Counted from the stretch's first letter, positions 18,159 to 27,055 are shown. The stretch: DNA of 64,000 nucleotides from Planctomycetota bacterium (GCA_020631815.1 JACKGW010000001.1:62001-126000); one strand, 5' to 3'. Numbers and translations: made by a program. Notes: generated from the letters alone by a model not told the origin.

Positions 18159-19334
18159 CTACTCGGCAAACCAGGTGCGCGACGCTTCGTCGAAGTGGGC
18201 GACCGGACCGTGCTTGGACCACCAAGCGACCGCATCCTCCTCGCCGTCCCGACCACCTGAGGCGAACGGCTGGATGAGGTTCTCCAAGTGTTCTTCGACG
18301 TCGGATGGCTCCGATGTGGCGGGCGGGGGCTCGCTCGGAGTCCGCTCGCGTCGTGCCAGCTCGTGCAGGCGGTTCATCGCCTGACGCGACCCCAAGCGGG
18401 CGCACACCACATCGAGACGGACGGAGAGGTCCGTGATCTGCTCGACCCAGTCGCTCTCCGCATCGCGCCGAAAGGGGATGAACCAAGCAAGGGCTCTTGG
18501 TCGCCAAGGGCCGGGCGGGGTGCAAGCCTCCTCGTACCAGTACGTGGGCTGGCCGAACTGCATGCGATTGCGTGGCGGGGGCCAGTGGATGGGAACAGGC
18601 ATCTGCTCCTGCCCACCGCGACTGGCGAGCTCGCCTCCGCGACTTGCCGCGATCCACGCCTCCAAGTCGGGGAGTGCAGTCGTCAGGCGACGTCGATCGA
18701 TGTAGATGGGCATCCAGCGCGCGGCCACGCCAATGGCCTTGCGACCCTTCTTCACGATGGCGAGCACGGCTTCATCCACGACGCGACCAGGGCGTGTGAA
18801 CGCGGCCAGCTCGACCAGCCCCCGGCGCTCTCCGCGCTCCAGCGCCCGACGGGTGTGCAGAGGGAGCTGGGGATCCCGGAGCAGGAAGAGCAGCCAGAAG
18901 GTCTCGTCCCAGCCCCGCTCATGCAGCGCGCGCAAGAGCGGTAGGTCCCGGCCGCGGACGAGCACGGACAGAGCCTTCATGGCGCGGCCACGCCGCTCTG
19001 CATCCTTCCACGGACCCGGCCGCGGCGCGGGGGCAAGAGCTTGGAGCAATGCGGGCAAGGCGCGTCGACCGACGACACGGAGCCACTTCTGCTCGCTCTC
19101 GTACCAGCCCACCGCGAGCTGTTGCTCGACGACCCGCACGACATTCGGCGGGCTCGATCCCATGTTCAGCGGGTCATCCGGCTCTTCCGGACGAGCGGTG
19201 CGGGCAGACGTGGCTACGAGCGCGAGGAGTGCCAGGAGGACGATCCACGCGCGCCCGCGGCGCCTTGCGGCGTGCGCAACCGGCAGCTTGCCCGAGCTGG
19301 GCTGCGCATGCCGCCGTCTTAGGGGATGACCCAT
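18159..19334 (-). CDS. Secreted HEAT-like protein, tandem paralogue A
   Basis: 391 residues. The ATG at 19334 lies inside the last codons of the upstream paralogue (16-base overlap) and precedes a signal or anchor (AWIVLLALLALVATSARTA). The body shares long stretches with the neighbouring gene: PPNVVRVVE, GRRALPALLQAL, ALSVLV, LHERGW, DPQLP and ALERGERRGL. The C-terminus has VAWWSKHGP...TWFAE, a W-WW type ending. No catalytic motif is visible. It arose by tandem duplication and is probably in one operon with paralogue B and the HAD gene. Confidence 0.75.
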   Translation of the reverse strand: MGHPLRRRHAQPSSGKLPVAHAARRRGRAWIVLLALLALVATSARTARPEEPDDPLNMGSSPPNVVRVVEQQLAVGWYESEQKWLRVVGRRALPALLQALAPAPRPGPWKDAERRGRAMKALSVLVRGRDLPLLRALHERGWDETFWLLFLLRDPQLPLHTRRALERGERRGLVELAAFTRPGRVVDEAVLAIVKKGRKAIGVAARWMPIYIDRRRLTTALPDLEAWIAASRGGELASRGGQEQMPVPIHWPPPRNRMQFGQPTYWYEEACTPPGPWRPRALAWFIPFRRDAESDWVEQITDLSVRLDVVCARLGSRQAMNRLHELARRERTPSEPPPATSEPSDVEEHLENLIQPFASGGRDGEEDAVAWWSKHGPVAHFDEASRTWFAE

Positions 19335-20443
19335 GCGCGTCGATCCGGGTCGTAGCGCAGCTTGTGCGCTTCGGCCTGCCACCAGTTCGCGAGCTCCGTC
19401 CAACCCGACTCGCCTGACGGCATCGGAGCATCCACGAGGCTATCGAGGGCCCAACACACCTCGTAGCAGACTTCCTCCTTGCGGCCCTCCTCCGCCTCGG
19501 CACGCAGCTGCCGTCCGCGTTCCATGATGGCCTGCAGGGCCTCGCTGGAACCGAGCGCTGCCCGCACGCCTTGGATGGCCATCGCGGGGTCCAGAGCCCC
19601 ACACGTCAACAGCGTTGCGTCGAGGCGCCAGGACGCGTCCCACGCACGCTGGCGTGCCGTTCTCCAAACGGGCGGGCGGTCGCGCTTCCAGGTGTGCTCC
19701 AGGGGGTCGCGATCCCACGCGGGCGGGGGGAGGCGAGCCATCAGCATCTCGCGCTGGATCGAGGTTCCCGGTGCGGCCGGCTCCTCGAGGCGGCGAGCCC
19801 ACTGGTCGAGGGCAGGCAAGGCTGCCGTGACGCCTCGAGCCTGCGCGTAGTGGAGCATCCACCCGAGGGCCGGCCCCATCCGCGCGGGCCCTTGTTCGAT
19901 CGCGCGAACGACGGCCCGGTCCACGACGGCATGGGGTCTCTCGAAGGCTGCCGTCGCGAGTGCAGCGTAGCGCTCGCCGCGATCCAGGGCCTCGGCCACG
20001 TAGCGCGGCACGTTCGGGTCCTCGAGCAGGAGCAGGAGGAAGAGCACGTCGCGGTAGCCGCGCGCGTAGAGGTCGCGGAGCCGCCTTCGGTCGAACGGCT
20101 GAACCAGGTAGGACAGGGCGCGCAACGTGCGCCCGCGGCGGGCGAGGCTTGCACCGCGCGCGCCCGGGGAGAGCTCGGCCAAGAGAGCCGGAAGGGCCCG
20201 ACGCCCGAGCGACGTCCACCACTCCTTGATGCCATCGGGGGGATCGGGGTCGCCCGGCTGGAAGACGGTCATCGGCGCATTCCCGGCCACGCCCATCTCG
20301 ACAGCGCGAACGACGTTGGGAGGAGCCGTGCCGAAGCCGGGTGTCGAGACCCCCTCGGCCGCACGGGCTGTCCCGGAGAAGGTCAAGACCAGACTCGCCA
20401 CGAGTCCGCAGGCCAGCAGGACGCGACTACCCTTGATGCTCAC
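19319..20443 (-). CDS. Secreted HEAT-like protein, tandem paralogue B
   Basis: 374 residues from GTG at 20443, which overlaps the HAD stop as GTGA. The signal peptide is SRVLLACGLVASLVLTFSGT with cleavage near ARA-AE. Conserved blocks are shared with paralogue A: PPNVVRAVE, GRRALPALLAEL, ALSYLV, LYARGY, DPNVP and ALDRGERYAAL. The C-terminus ELANWWQAEAHKLRYDPDRR again carries the WW ending. The upstream extension in the same frame (34 codons) overlaps the HAD gene and is unlikely to be used. Confidence 0.75.
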   Translation of the reverse strand: MSIKGSRVLLACGLVASLVLTFSGTARAAEGVSTPGFGTAPPNVVRAVEMGVAGNAPMTVFQPGDPDPPDGIKEWWTSLGRRALPALLAELSPGARGASLARRGRTLRALSYLVQPFDRRRLRDLYARGYRDVLFLLLLLEDPNVPRYVAEALDRGERYAALATAAFERPHAVVDRAVVRAIEQGPARMGPALGWMLHYAQARGVTAALPALDQWARRLEEPAAPGTSIQREMLMARLPPPAWDRDPLEHTWKRDRPPVWRTARQRAWDASWRLDATLLTCGALDPAMAIQGVRAALGSSEALQAIMERGRQLRAEAEEGRKEEVCYEVCWALDSLVDAPMPSGESGWTELANWWQAEAHKLRYDPDRRAWVIP

Positions 20444-21219
20444 GCCGGCTCCTCGCTGTCCGGGGATCCCACGGTCGGGGCGCAAGCTTGCAGGGCTTCG
20501 GCGTCCACGGCGTCGGCGAGCTCCGCGAGGCTGCGGAACAGCCACGTGGGTCGCGCGAGATGCTCGGGCGCCTTCGTCGCGCTAAACGATCCACCACGGT
20601 CGAGGTCCTGTCGGTCGATCCAAGCCGTAGCCAGGCCAAGCTGGGTGGCGGGGACGATGTCGTGGAACTGGCTCTGGGCTACGTGGAGCAGCTCACCCGG
20701 CTGGATGCCGTGCTCGCGGTCGAGGTGGGCCAAGAGGGCTTGGAAGTTGCGCGGATCGGGCTTGTACGAGCCGATGTCCTCCGCCGTGAGGATCGTGTCG
20801 AAACGTGTGCCGAGCAGCTCGGCCGATTGCTGGATCCCGTGACGGGTGACGTTCGAGAGGATGGCCACGTGGAAGCGATGGCCGAGGCGTGCCAAGGCCT
20901 CGTGGCTGTCGGGGAAGGGTGGCCACGTCCCGAGCGAATCCGCAAAGGCCTCGTGCTCCTCGTTCGTGGCGGGAGCGTTCCACACGCGGGCCAGTGCGCC
21001 GTGGGTCGCAGCCAACACGCGGTCGTACGGCATCGTCGGGTGCATCCGCTGGATGCCGTGTTCTTCGACGGCGAATCGCGCGAGCACCTCGTCGGGGTGG
21101 ATCGAGGTCTCGGCACGAGCGGCCAGTGGCGCCAGCGCCAGCCGCAGTCCCCTCTCCCAGTCGATCAACGTCCCATAGCAGTCGAACGAGAGAGCCCGGA
21201 AGGAGAGGAGCGGGGGCAT
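20440..21219 (-). CDS. HAD-superfamily hydrolase, haloacid dehalogenase-like
   Basis: 259 residues from ATG 21219; an in-frame ATG at 21273 is an alternative. The nucleophile is D13 in LSFDCYGTLIDW. Motif II threonine/serine is in VAILSNVT and motif III/IV in EDIGSYKPDPRNFQ, with the helical cap between. This matches type II haloacid dehalogenase or phosphatase-like HADs acting on small molecules. It leads the operon with the two paralogues, to which it is coupled by a GTGA overlap. Confidence 0.82.
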   Translation of the reverse strand: MPPLLSFRALSFDCYGTLIDWERGLRLALAPLAARAETSIHPDEVLARFAVEEHGIQRMHPTMPYDRVLAATHGALARVWNAPATNEEHEAFADSLGTWPPFPDSHEALARLGHRFHVAILSNVTRHGIQQSAELLGTRFDTILTAEDIGSYKPDPRNFQALLAHLDREHGIQPGELLHVAQSQFHDIVPATQLGLATAWIDRQDLDRGGSFSATKAPEHLARPTWLFRSLAELADAVDAEALQACAPTVGSPDSEEPA

Positions 21220-21323
21220 CGATCCAGTGTAGAGGTCCGGGCGATGGGGCGTCGAGCGGGAGATCTTGGACATGGGACGTCCGGGCCAAGCGGGGGGCCC
21301 GACGTGCGCATAGGGTGGGGCGC

Positions 21324-22097
21324 ATGTCCGTTCGACACTCCCTGCTTCGACGTCTCCTGCCGGCCGTGGCCGGTGTCCTGGGCGCTGGCGCGCTGGTTGT
21401 CGCAAGCGCGCGGGCGAAGGAACACGTTCCGGTTCCCGTCGCGCCCGATGCACCCCTGGCGAAGAACGTGCAGGTTGCCACCTTCGCGCTGGGCTGATTC
21501 TGGGGACCGGACGCCCGGTTCGGGAGTCTCCCCGGTGTGCTTCGCACGCGCGTTGGCTACGCGGGCGGTGTCAAGGACAAGCCGACGTACCGCGATCTCG
21601 GTGACCACACGGAAGCGCTGCAGGTCGAGTTCGATCCGCGGGTGATCTCCTACGAGAAGATCCTCGAGCTGTTCTGGCAAGACCACGACCCGTGGCAGCG
21701 CAGCTGGTCCACGCAGTACAAGTCCGTGCTGTGGACCCATGGCGACGAGCAGGCCCGCCAGGCGGAGGCCAGCGTGGCGAAGCTCGCGGCCCGGCGTGAC
21801 GGCGTCCGTCCGCGCACCGAGGTGAAGGCCGCGGGCACGTTCTGGCTGGCCGAGGCGTACCACCAGAAGTACGCGCTTCGCAGTCGTGGCGCGTTGATGG
21901 TGAAGGTGTTCGGCCTCGATGCGTCCGACGAGACGATCATGAACAGCACGCTGGCCGCGCGACTGAACGGCTGGCTCTCGGGCTACGGCACGCCCGAGGA
22001 GATCCAGGCCGAGCTTGCGCGGCTCGAGGTGCCCGAGGCCACGAGGAAGGTCATTCTCGAAGCGCTCGGTGACCGCGTGCGCTTGGCCTGCGAGTAG
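21324..22097 (+). CDS. msrA: Exported selenocysteine-containing peptide-methionine (S)-S-oxide reductase MsrA
   Basis: The frame from ATG 21324 to 22097 (257 residues) is interrupted only by TGA at 21495-21497. This TGA falls exactly where MsrA has its catalytic cysteine: residues around codon 58 read FALG-U-FWGPDARFG, compared with the family motif GCFWG. Downstream, RVGYAGG, YRDLGDHTEALQVEFDP and FWLAEAYHQKY are typical MsrA. A cysteine at 256 could resolve the selenenyl intermediate. The N-terminus is a signal peptide (RRLLPAVAGVLGAGALVVASARA), so the enzyme would repair oxidised methionines outside the cytoplasm. A SECIS-like hairpin follows the TGA. If UGA is not recoded, the gene is broken. 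Confidence 0.85.
21502..21533 (+). promoter_or_regulatory. SECIS-like hairpin for UGA recoding in msrA
   Basis: GGGGA (21502-21506) pairs with TCCCC (21529-21533). A bulge CCG follows on the 5' side, then GAC/GTC, a G-A mismatch, and CCCG/CGGG close a three-base loop GTT at 21518-21520. The loop starts 20 bases after the TGA and begins with G, which fits the bacterial SECIS pattern of a short apical loop 16-37 bases after UGA. SelB would bind it to insert selenocysteine. Confidence 0.7.
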
Positions 22098-22150
22098 CGC
22101 GCGAGCTTGTCGCACGGAGGTGTCTGATCCGGCGCAGCACCGTGAGGAGT

Positions 22151-22179
22151 GCAGAGGGGGTACGGAATAGCCCCTCTGC
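22151..22179. terminator. Inverted repeat downstream of msrA
   Basis: GCAGAGGGG and CCCCTCTGC form a perfect 9-bp stem with an 11-base loop, 53 bases after the msrA stop. No T-run follows on either strand. The rest of the 22098-22392 gap holds further GC-rich short inverted repeats and no credible gene. Confidence 0.45.
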
Positions 22180-22392
22180 CGCGAGGGCGAAGCCCGAGCG
22201 CCAACTCCGCGCGCGAGCGCGGAACGAGCTGGTGGGGCCACCGCTTGGCGGAGCCAGACCCCGCGCCCCGCGTCGGTGCGTTGCACCTCCGCTGCGCGGG
22301 ATCAGGCACCCGCCGCGCTTGGCGCATTAGGCACGTGTGCTGCGCTCCAGCACGAGGGGGGCGCGCGACCGCGCGCCCTGGTTGCTTCAGCC

Positions 22393-22506
22393 TCATCCGC
22401 CTTGGCGGTTTCGCCACCAGATCACGATGGCGGCGGCCGCCAGGGCAACGATGAGCCAGCGGACGATCTCGCCCCAGGCAACGGCACCTCGGTCGCGGCG
22501 GCTCAT
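22393..22506 (-). CDS. Small single-helix membrane protein, 37 residues
   Basis: The ATG at 22506 overlaps the TGA of the large upstream gene (TGATG), a strong sign of translational coupling. The peptide starts MSRRDRGAVAWGE and has one membrane helix (IVRWLIVALAAAAIVIWW) with a short basic tail, an N-in topology by the positive-inside rule. It may anchor or modulate the exported PDZ protein. It is too small for family assignment. Confidence 0.5.
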   Translation of the reverse strand: MSRRDRGAVAWGEIVRWLIVALAAAAIVIWWRNRQGG

Positions 22507-24407
22507 CAGGCGCCGCCCACCTGCACGCCCAGGAGGCCCGGCTCGACGGTGACTTCGACGCGCTCCGTACCGCGGAACAGGACCACGGGGATGCGCCGCG
22601 ACGTATCGTCCTTCGCCTTGCCGATCGCGCCGCGCAGCGCATCCGCCGAGTCGATGCGCACGCCGTCGTAGAACGCAAGCCAGTCGCCCGCCTTCACGCC
22701 GGCTCGCGCTGCATTGCCGCCATCGCTGACGCCGAGGATGCGGATGGTCGGTGCTTCGGCGAGGTCGGCAGGCTTGCCGAACAGGATCAGGTAGGCGCGG
22801 ACCACGTGCGTGGCTTGGGCGATCTGCTCCGCAGAGGGGCGCTCGCCTTCGGGGAACTCGTAGGGACGCGGCTCGTAGACGAACCGCGCCGTGGCGCCCG
22901 GCGCGAGGTCTGGCGTGAGGTCCACCGTCCACGGTCGGACGACGTCGCCGGGCGCCCAGCCCGCGCGCGGGTACTTCCACGTGCCGTACTGCGGACGGTT
23001 CGGGTTGAGGTAGCAGTCCGTCTTCCACAGCACGTTCTCGAAGCGACGAGGCTCGGCGTCCGCCGCCGCGACGTCGGGCGTGAACGCGATGGCCCGCTTG
23101 GAGGGCGTGAACTCGCCGACCTGGCTGTGGCCCGTCGTGAAGACGACGAGGCGTGCGCCGGTCGTGTCGTCGTCGATCGCCACCTCCTGCGGCGTGTAGA
23201 AGTCGCGGAACGCGTTCTCGTCGCTCCTGTAGTGGGCCGTCCCATGCCAGAGGGGGATGACCTTCGTCGCAACCAGGTCCGGCGTGCCGTGGTGGTAGGC
23301 CAGGGACACGCTCATGAGGTAGCCGCGGTTCTTGTAGAAGGTCGTGCCCGCCGCGATCTCGAAGGTGCGTCGGCCGTGCAGCCACGGGCGAAACGCCGTG
23401 ACGTCCACGACCCAATGGCAGGGCGTGCGATACGACGTGATGAACGGCACCAGTCCCAGCTTCGTGCCGTCGTCATCGAGGATCGAGATCTCGCCGTTGC
23501 GATCCCACTCGTCCCACATGCGGCCGGCGTCATGCAGGTCCAACGTCAGCAGGATGCGTCCGAACGACCACTCCAGCGGCGGAAGGTCGACGGTTGCCTG
23601 GTACGAGGTCGTCGTGTTGTCCGTCCGGACGTAGTGGAACACCTCGACGTCCAGCGGCGGACGCGTCGGGCTGGCAAGTGGTCCTTCGGCGATGACCACA
23701 TCGCGCACGTCGAAGCGCGTGCTCGCCCCACCTGTCGTGCTGGCGCCGATCGCGAGGCGTGATTCGTACGCCATGAGGCCGGCCACGAACCAGCGGTCGT
23801 AGACCGCTTCGTCACCTACGCGGACGGTGACCTCGGCCCCGCCGGCGACGTGCTGCACCTGGACCTCGATGCTCGTCCAGACATCGCGGAGCTCGGTGTC
23901 CACGACGCGCTTGACCAGCTCACGCCCATCGAAGTGGAGCGAGAGCTCGCGCTCGGGCGCGCCGACCACGTTGCCGTCGGGGCCGAAGGGCTCCTCCGTG
24001 GGCGGGTCGTACACATCCACGCCCACGGCGAAGGCGCCCGCCAGGTCCGGGTGGGTCCAGTCCATCCGGAAGGGCGCTGCGCCCTGGGTGCCATACGAGG
24101 CCGTCGGTAGCAGCACGAACGCACCGCCGTCGCCGCCCTTCTCCACGCGCAGCTCGGCGCGGAACGTCGTGGTTTGCCGAGCCCCCTCGGCATGGCGCGG
24201 CCAGCCCGCTGTGTTGGACTGCCCCGGCGTGCGCTCGTCGTCGAGGAGCCGGATCACGCCCTCCGGCGTGATGCTCGGGCCCGTGCCCGCCAGATAGCGA
24301 TCCAGGTGCGGCGTGTAGGGGGCCGCATCGGGGCCCGCGTGCACCAGGACGGCCGGGCCGAGGAGGCATGCAGCGCAGGCGAGCACGACGTGGAGCGGGA
24401 ACTTCAT
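22506..24407 (-). CDS. Exported PNGase-F-like protein with C-terminal PDZ domain
   Basis: 633 residues with a signal peptide (FPLHVVLACAACLLGPAVLVHA). The first 200 residues form a beta-rich region resembling LamG-type folds. The middle (about 270-420) resembles the PNGase F C-terminal jelly roll: EWSFGRILLTLDLHDAG, DEWDRNGEISILDDDG, ITSYRTPCHWVVDVTAF and KNRGYLMSVSLAYHHG. The last 100 residues are a PDZ domain with ILGVSDGGNAARAGVKAGDWL and VVLFRGTERVEVTV. It may process or bind glycoproteins or glycans outside the cytoplasm. PNGase F catalytic residues cannot be mapped with certainty here. The frame is open upstream of 24407, but that region is the divergent promoter and the glycosyltransferase gene. 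Confidence 0.75.
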   Translation of the reverse strand: MKFPLHVVLACAACLLGPAVLVHAGPDAAPYTPHLDRYLAGTGPSITPEGVIRLLDDERTPGQSNTAGWPRHAEGARQTTTFRAELRVEKGGDGGAFVLLPTASYGTQGAAPFRMDWTHPDLAGAFAVGVDVYDPPTEEPFGPDGNVVGAPERELSLHFDGRELVKRVVDTELRDVWTSIEVQVQHVAGGAEVTVRVGDEAVYDRWFVAGLMAYESRLAIGASTTGGASTRFDVRDVVIAEGPLASPTRPPLDVEVFHYVRTDNTTTSYQATVDLPPLEWSFGRILLTLDLHDAGRMWDEWDRNGEISILDDDGTKLGLVPFITSYRTPCHWVVDVTAFRPWLHGRRTFEIAAGTTFYKNRGYLMSVSLAYHHGTPDLVATKVIPLWHGTAHYRSDENAFRDFYTPQEVAIDDDTTGARLVVFTTGHSQVGEFTPSKRAIAFTPDVAAADAEPRRFENVLWKTDCYLNPNRPQYGTWKYPRAGWAPGDVVRPWTVDLTPDLAPGATARFVYEPRPYEFPEGERPSAEQIAQATHVVRAYLILFGKPADLAEAPTIRILGVSDGGNAARAGVKAGDWLAFYDGVRIDSADALRGAIGKAKDDTSRRIPVVLFRGTERVEVTVEPGLLGVQVGGA

Positions 24408-24461
24408 CGGGACTCCTTGGGCAGGTGCGCCGTGAGGGCGTGTCCTTCTACCATCGCGCCG

Positions 24462-25472
24462 ATGTCCGCCGGCCCCCGCCTGGACCCGTGCCTCGACGAC
24501 GCGCCGTCCAGCGGGACGGCGTGCGGCACGATCGACATGAGCGTCGTCATCTGCACGGCAGGGCGCCCGGCCGCGCTTGCGCGCATGTTGGCTTCCCTGG
24601 CCACGGCCGATGCGCCGCGGTGCTCCTGGGAGGTGCTCGTCGTCGACAACCTGCCCGCGCACGGCCAGGTCGACGCGGTCGTGGCAGCGCACGGACGACG
24701 GCTGCCCCTGCGCGTCGCGGCTGAGCCCAGGGCCGGGCTGGCGCGGGCCCGCAACCGGGCCATCGGCGAGGCCCGTGGTCGGTACATCGTGTTCGCCGAC
24801 GATGACGTCACGGTCGACGCCGGCTGGCTGCGGGCCTACGAAGCCGCGTTCGAGGCCTCGCCTGACGTCTCCGTGTTCGGTGGTCCGATCGTGCCCGTGT
24901 TCGAGCGTGCCTCGCCGCGCTGGGTCGAGGCGGTGCGCCGCCACGCGCCGTCGTCCTACGCGTGGCTCGAGGCCGACGCGTCCGTGGTGCTGTCGCCGCT
25001 CGGCGAAGGGGGCATCCAGCCGTTCGGCGCCAATTTTGCGCTGCGCTTCGACGCCCTGTCGCGGGCCCCGTTCGATGTGGCGTGGGGTCGACAGCCGAAT
25101 CGCCCACGTCTGCTCGGCTACGAGGAGGTCCTCCTCGTGGATGCGTTGCTTCGTGACGGCGCGCGCGGGCGCTGGTTGCCGGAAGCGCGCGTCCTGCATC
25201 ACATGCCACGCAGCCGCTGCACGCGACGCTACCTCGACGACTACTGGTACGCCGTGGGCTGGGCCGAAGGCGTGCTGACCGCACGCGGTCGCGCGGTGGG
25301 TGCACCCGCCGAAGCCGACCTGCTTCGGCGGTCCCAGCGGCGCCGTCGGCGGCGCTGGCGCAAGGTGCGATGGTGGGCGGGCCCCGAGAAGTGGGTCCCG
25401 GCCCTGCGTGACGCCGCCCGCGCTCGTGGGCGCTGCGACGGCTTCGCGGAAGCCGAAGCGGGGACGGCATGA
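24462..25472 (+). CDS. Family 2 glycosyltransferase
   Basis: 336 residues from ATG 24462, or 311 from the ATG at 24537 that begins directly with the GT-A fold (MSVVICTAGRPAALARML). The nucleotide-sugar site is EPRAGLARARNRAIGEARG followed by the DxD-type motif FADDDVTVD. A Gly/Glu motif follows at LLGYEEVLLVDALL, and the C-terminus is very basic (RRSQRRRRRRWRK), probably for membrane contact. It transfers a sugar from a nucleotide donor to an unknown acceptor. The stop overlaps the next start (ATGA), so it works with the phosphodiesterase-like protein. Confidence 0.85.
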   Translation: MSAGPRLDPCLDDAPSSGTACGTIDMSVVICTAGRPAALARMLASLATADAPRCSWEVLVVDNLPAHGQVDAVVAAHGRRLPLRVAAEPRAGLARARNRAIGEARGRYIVFADDDVTVDAGWLRAYEAAFEASPDVSVFGGPIVPVFERASPRWVEAVRRHAPSSYAWLEADASVVLSPLGEGGIQPFGANFALRFDALSRAPFDVAWGRQPNRPRLLGYEEVLLVDALLRDGARGRWLPEARVLHHMPRSRCTRRYLDDYWYAVGWAEGVLTARGRAVGAPAEADLLRRSQRRRRRRWRKVRWWAGPEKWVPALRDAARARGRCDGFAEAEAGTA

Positions 25473-27010
25473 GCCGGCCGCTGCTCGTGCTCGGGCTCGA
25501 CGGGTTGGACCCCGTGCTGCTCGAAGGATTCCTCGCCGAGGAGTCGCTGCCTTCGCTGGCGCCGCTTGTCGCAGCGGGGGCTCGCGAGCTCGAGCCCGGC
25601 GACGAGCGGTGGTCAGGCCTGGCATGGGAGCAGTTCACGGCCGGGCGCCCCGAGTCGACGCGGCGTCGCTCCTCGACGGTCGGCTTCGACCCCACGACGT
25701 ACGCCGTGGGCCAGCCCACGTCGCGGACCTTGCCCTTCACCGCCGAGCTCGACGTGCCCGTCGTGGCCTTCGACGTTCCGTACTTCGATCTCGTGATGGG
25801 CCGAGCGCGGGGCCTCGGGGCCTGGGGCGCGCACGATCCCGGTGTCGCGCGCCACGCGGTGCCACGCGAGCTCGTGGACGAAGTCGCCCAGCGCTTCGGT
25901 CCGTACCCGGCACCGCAGTGGATCTACGGGTTCACGTGGCCCGACGCGGAAGCTACGCGGCGGATGGGGGAAGACCTCGCACGCGCCGTGGACGTGCGTG
26001 CCGAGGTCGCGCTGTGGATGCTGGGCCAGCGGCTTCCCGGCTGGCAGCTGGGTCTCGTCGTGATCGGCGAGCTCCACGGCGCCGTCGAGGCGCTTTGGCA
26101 TGGGGCGGATCCCGCGCACCCGCTGGCGGGACACGAGAGCGCATCCGCCGCGCGCGAGGCGCTACGCGTGATCGTGCGTGCCATGGACCGCCTCGTCGGC
26201 CGCCTCATCGAGGCGTTCCCCGGCGCCGACATCGTGGCCTTCATGCCCCATGGCATGGGCGTGAACCACGCCGACGTGGCGGCGATGCTCCTGCTGCCCG
26301 AGCTGCTGCTTCGCCACGAGACCGGCGAGCGCGCGTACGAGCCTCCTCCGGAAGGCCTCCCCGGCGAGAGCGCGCCGTGGCCAGAGGGCATGGACTGGAG
26401 CGCCACCGTGCTCCGCCACTTCCGCGCGCCGAGCGCGAGCCGACGAGGGCTGCGGCGCCGGCGCGTGCCCGATACGCGGGACGGTCGCGGTCAGGAGCTG
26501 ATGTGGATGCCCGCCGCGCGCTACCGCGGCGCCTGGGCCCGCATGCGTGCGTTCGCCCTGCCGTCCTTCTACGACAGTCGCGTCCGGCTGAACGTGGTGG
26601 GTCGCGAGGCGCACGGTCGGGTCCGTCCGCGCGAGGCGAGTGCCGTGCTCGACGACCTCGAGCGCCTGCTCGCCGAGACGCGTGATCCGACGACGGGTCA
26701 GGCCGTCGACGTGCGGATCGAACGCGCGCCCGTGGACCAGCTGCTCACGCGACATCCCGACGACGCCGACCTCGTCGTGTCGTGGCCACGCAGGGTCCAT
26801 GCGCTGGAGCACCCTCGGCACGGGCTCATCGGGCCTGCACCTTGGCGCCGCACCGGCGGTCACACGGGCGGCACAGGTCGACTCGCCGTGCTCGCTGGCG
26901 ACGTGAACGACCTGCCCGAGCGCCTCGGCGCACCGGACACCGTGTCGGCGTGGGCGCTGCGCCGCGTGGTCGCCGCCGAACGAGGCGTCGCTCGGGCGTT
27001 CGGCGGGTAG
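25469..27010 (+). CDS. Alkaline-phosphatase-superfamily phosphodiesterase/nucleotide pyrophosphatase-like
   Basis: 513 residues. The N-terminus LLVLGLDGLDPVLLEGFLAEESLPSLAPLVAAG is the metal-binding strand of the type I phosphodiesterase family, with W-x-QFTAGRPE where the nucleophilic Ser/Thr sits. Later metal ligands are expected at the MPHGMGVNH segment. A C-terminal GGHTGGTGRLAVLAG segment is close to the usual HG-type ligand motif. It probably cleaves a phosphodiester or a sulfate or phosphate ester related to the glycan made by its partner. No signal peptide is visible, so it is cytoplasmic. Confidence 0.78.
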   Translation: MSRPLLVLGLDGLDPVLLEGFLAEESLPSLAPLVAAGARELEPGDERWSGLAWEQFTAGRPESTRRRSSTVGFDPTTYAVGQPTSRTLPFTAELDVPVVAFDVPYFDLVMGRARGLGAWGAHDPGVARHAVPRELVDEVAQRFGPYPAPQWIYGFTWPDAEATRRMGEDLARAVDVRAEVALWMLGQRLPGWQLGLVVIGELHGAVEALWHGADPAHPLAGHESASAAREALRVIVRAMDRLVGRLIEAFPGADIVAFMPHGMGVNHADVAAMLLLPELLLRHETGERAYEPPPEGLPGESAPWPEGMDWSATVLRHFRAPSASRRGLRRRRVPDTRDGRGQELMWMPAARYRGAWARMRAFALPSFYDSRVRLNVVGREAHGRVRPREASAVLDDLERLLAETRDPTTGQAVDVRIERAPVDQLLTRHPDDADLVVSWPRRVHALEHPRHGLIGPAPWRRTGGHTGGTGRLAVLAGDVNDLPERLGAPDTVSAWALRRVVAAERGVARAFGG

Positions 27011-27055
27011 GCTCCTCGGGCCGACGCGTGCGTGCGTCGCGCAGGAGGCCACTCG

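Noticed and set aside
22151..22179. Second SECIS element or riboswitch after msrA
   Set aside because: It is outside the coding region and too far from the TGA; it is better explained as a terminator-like hairpin.
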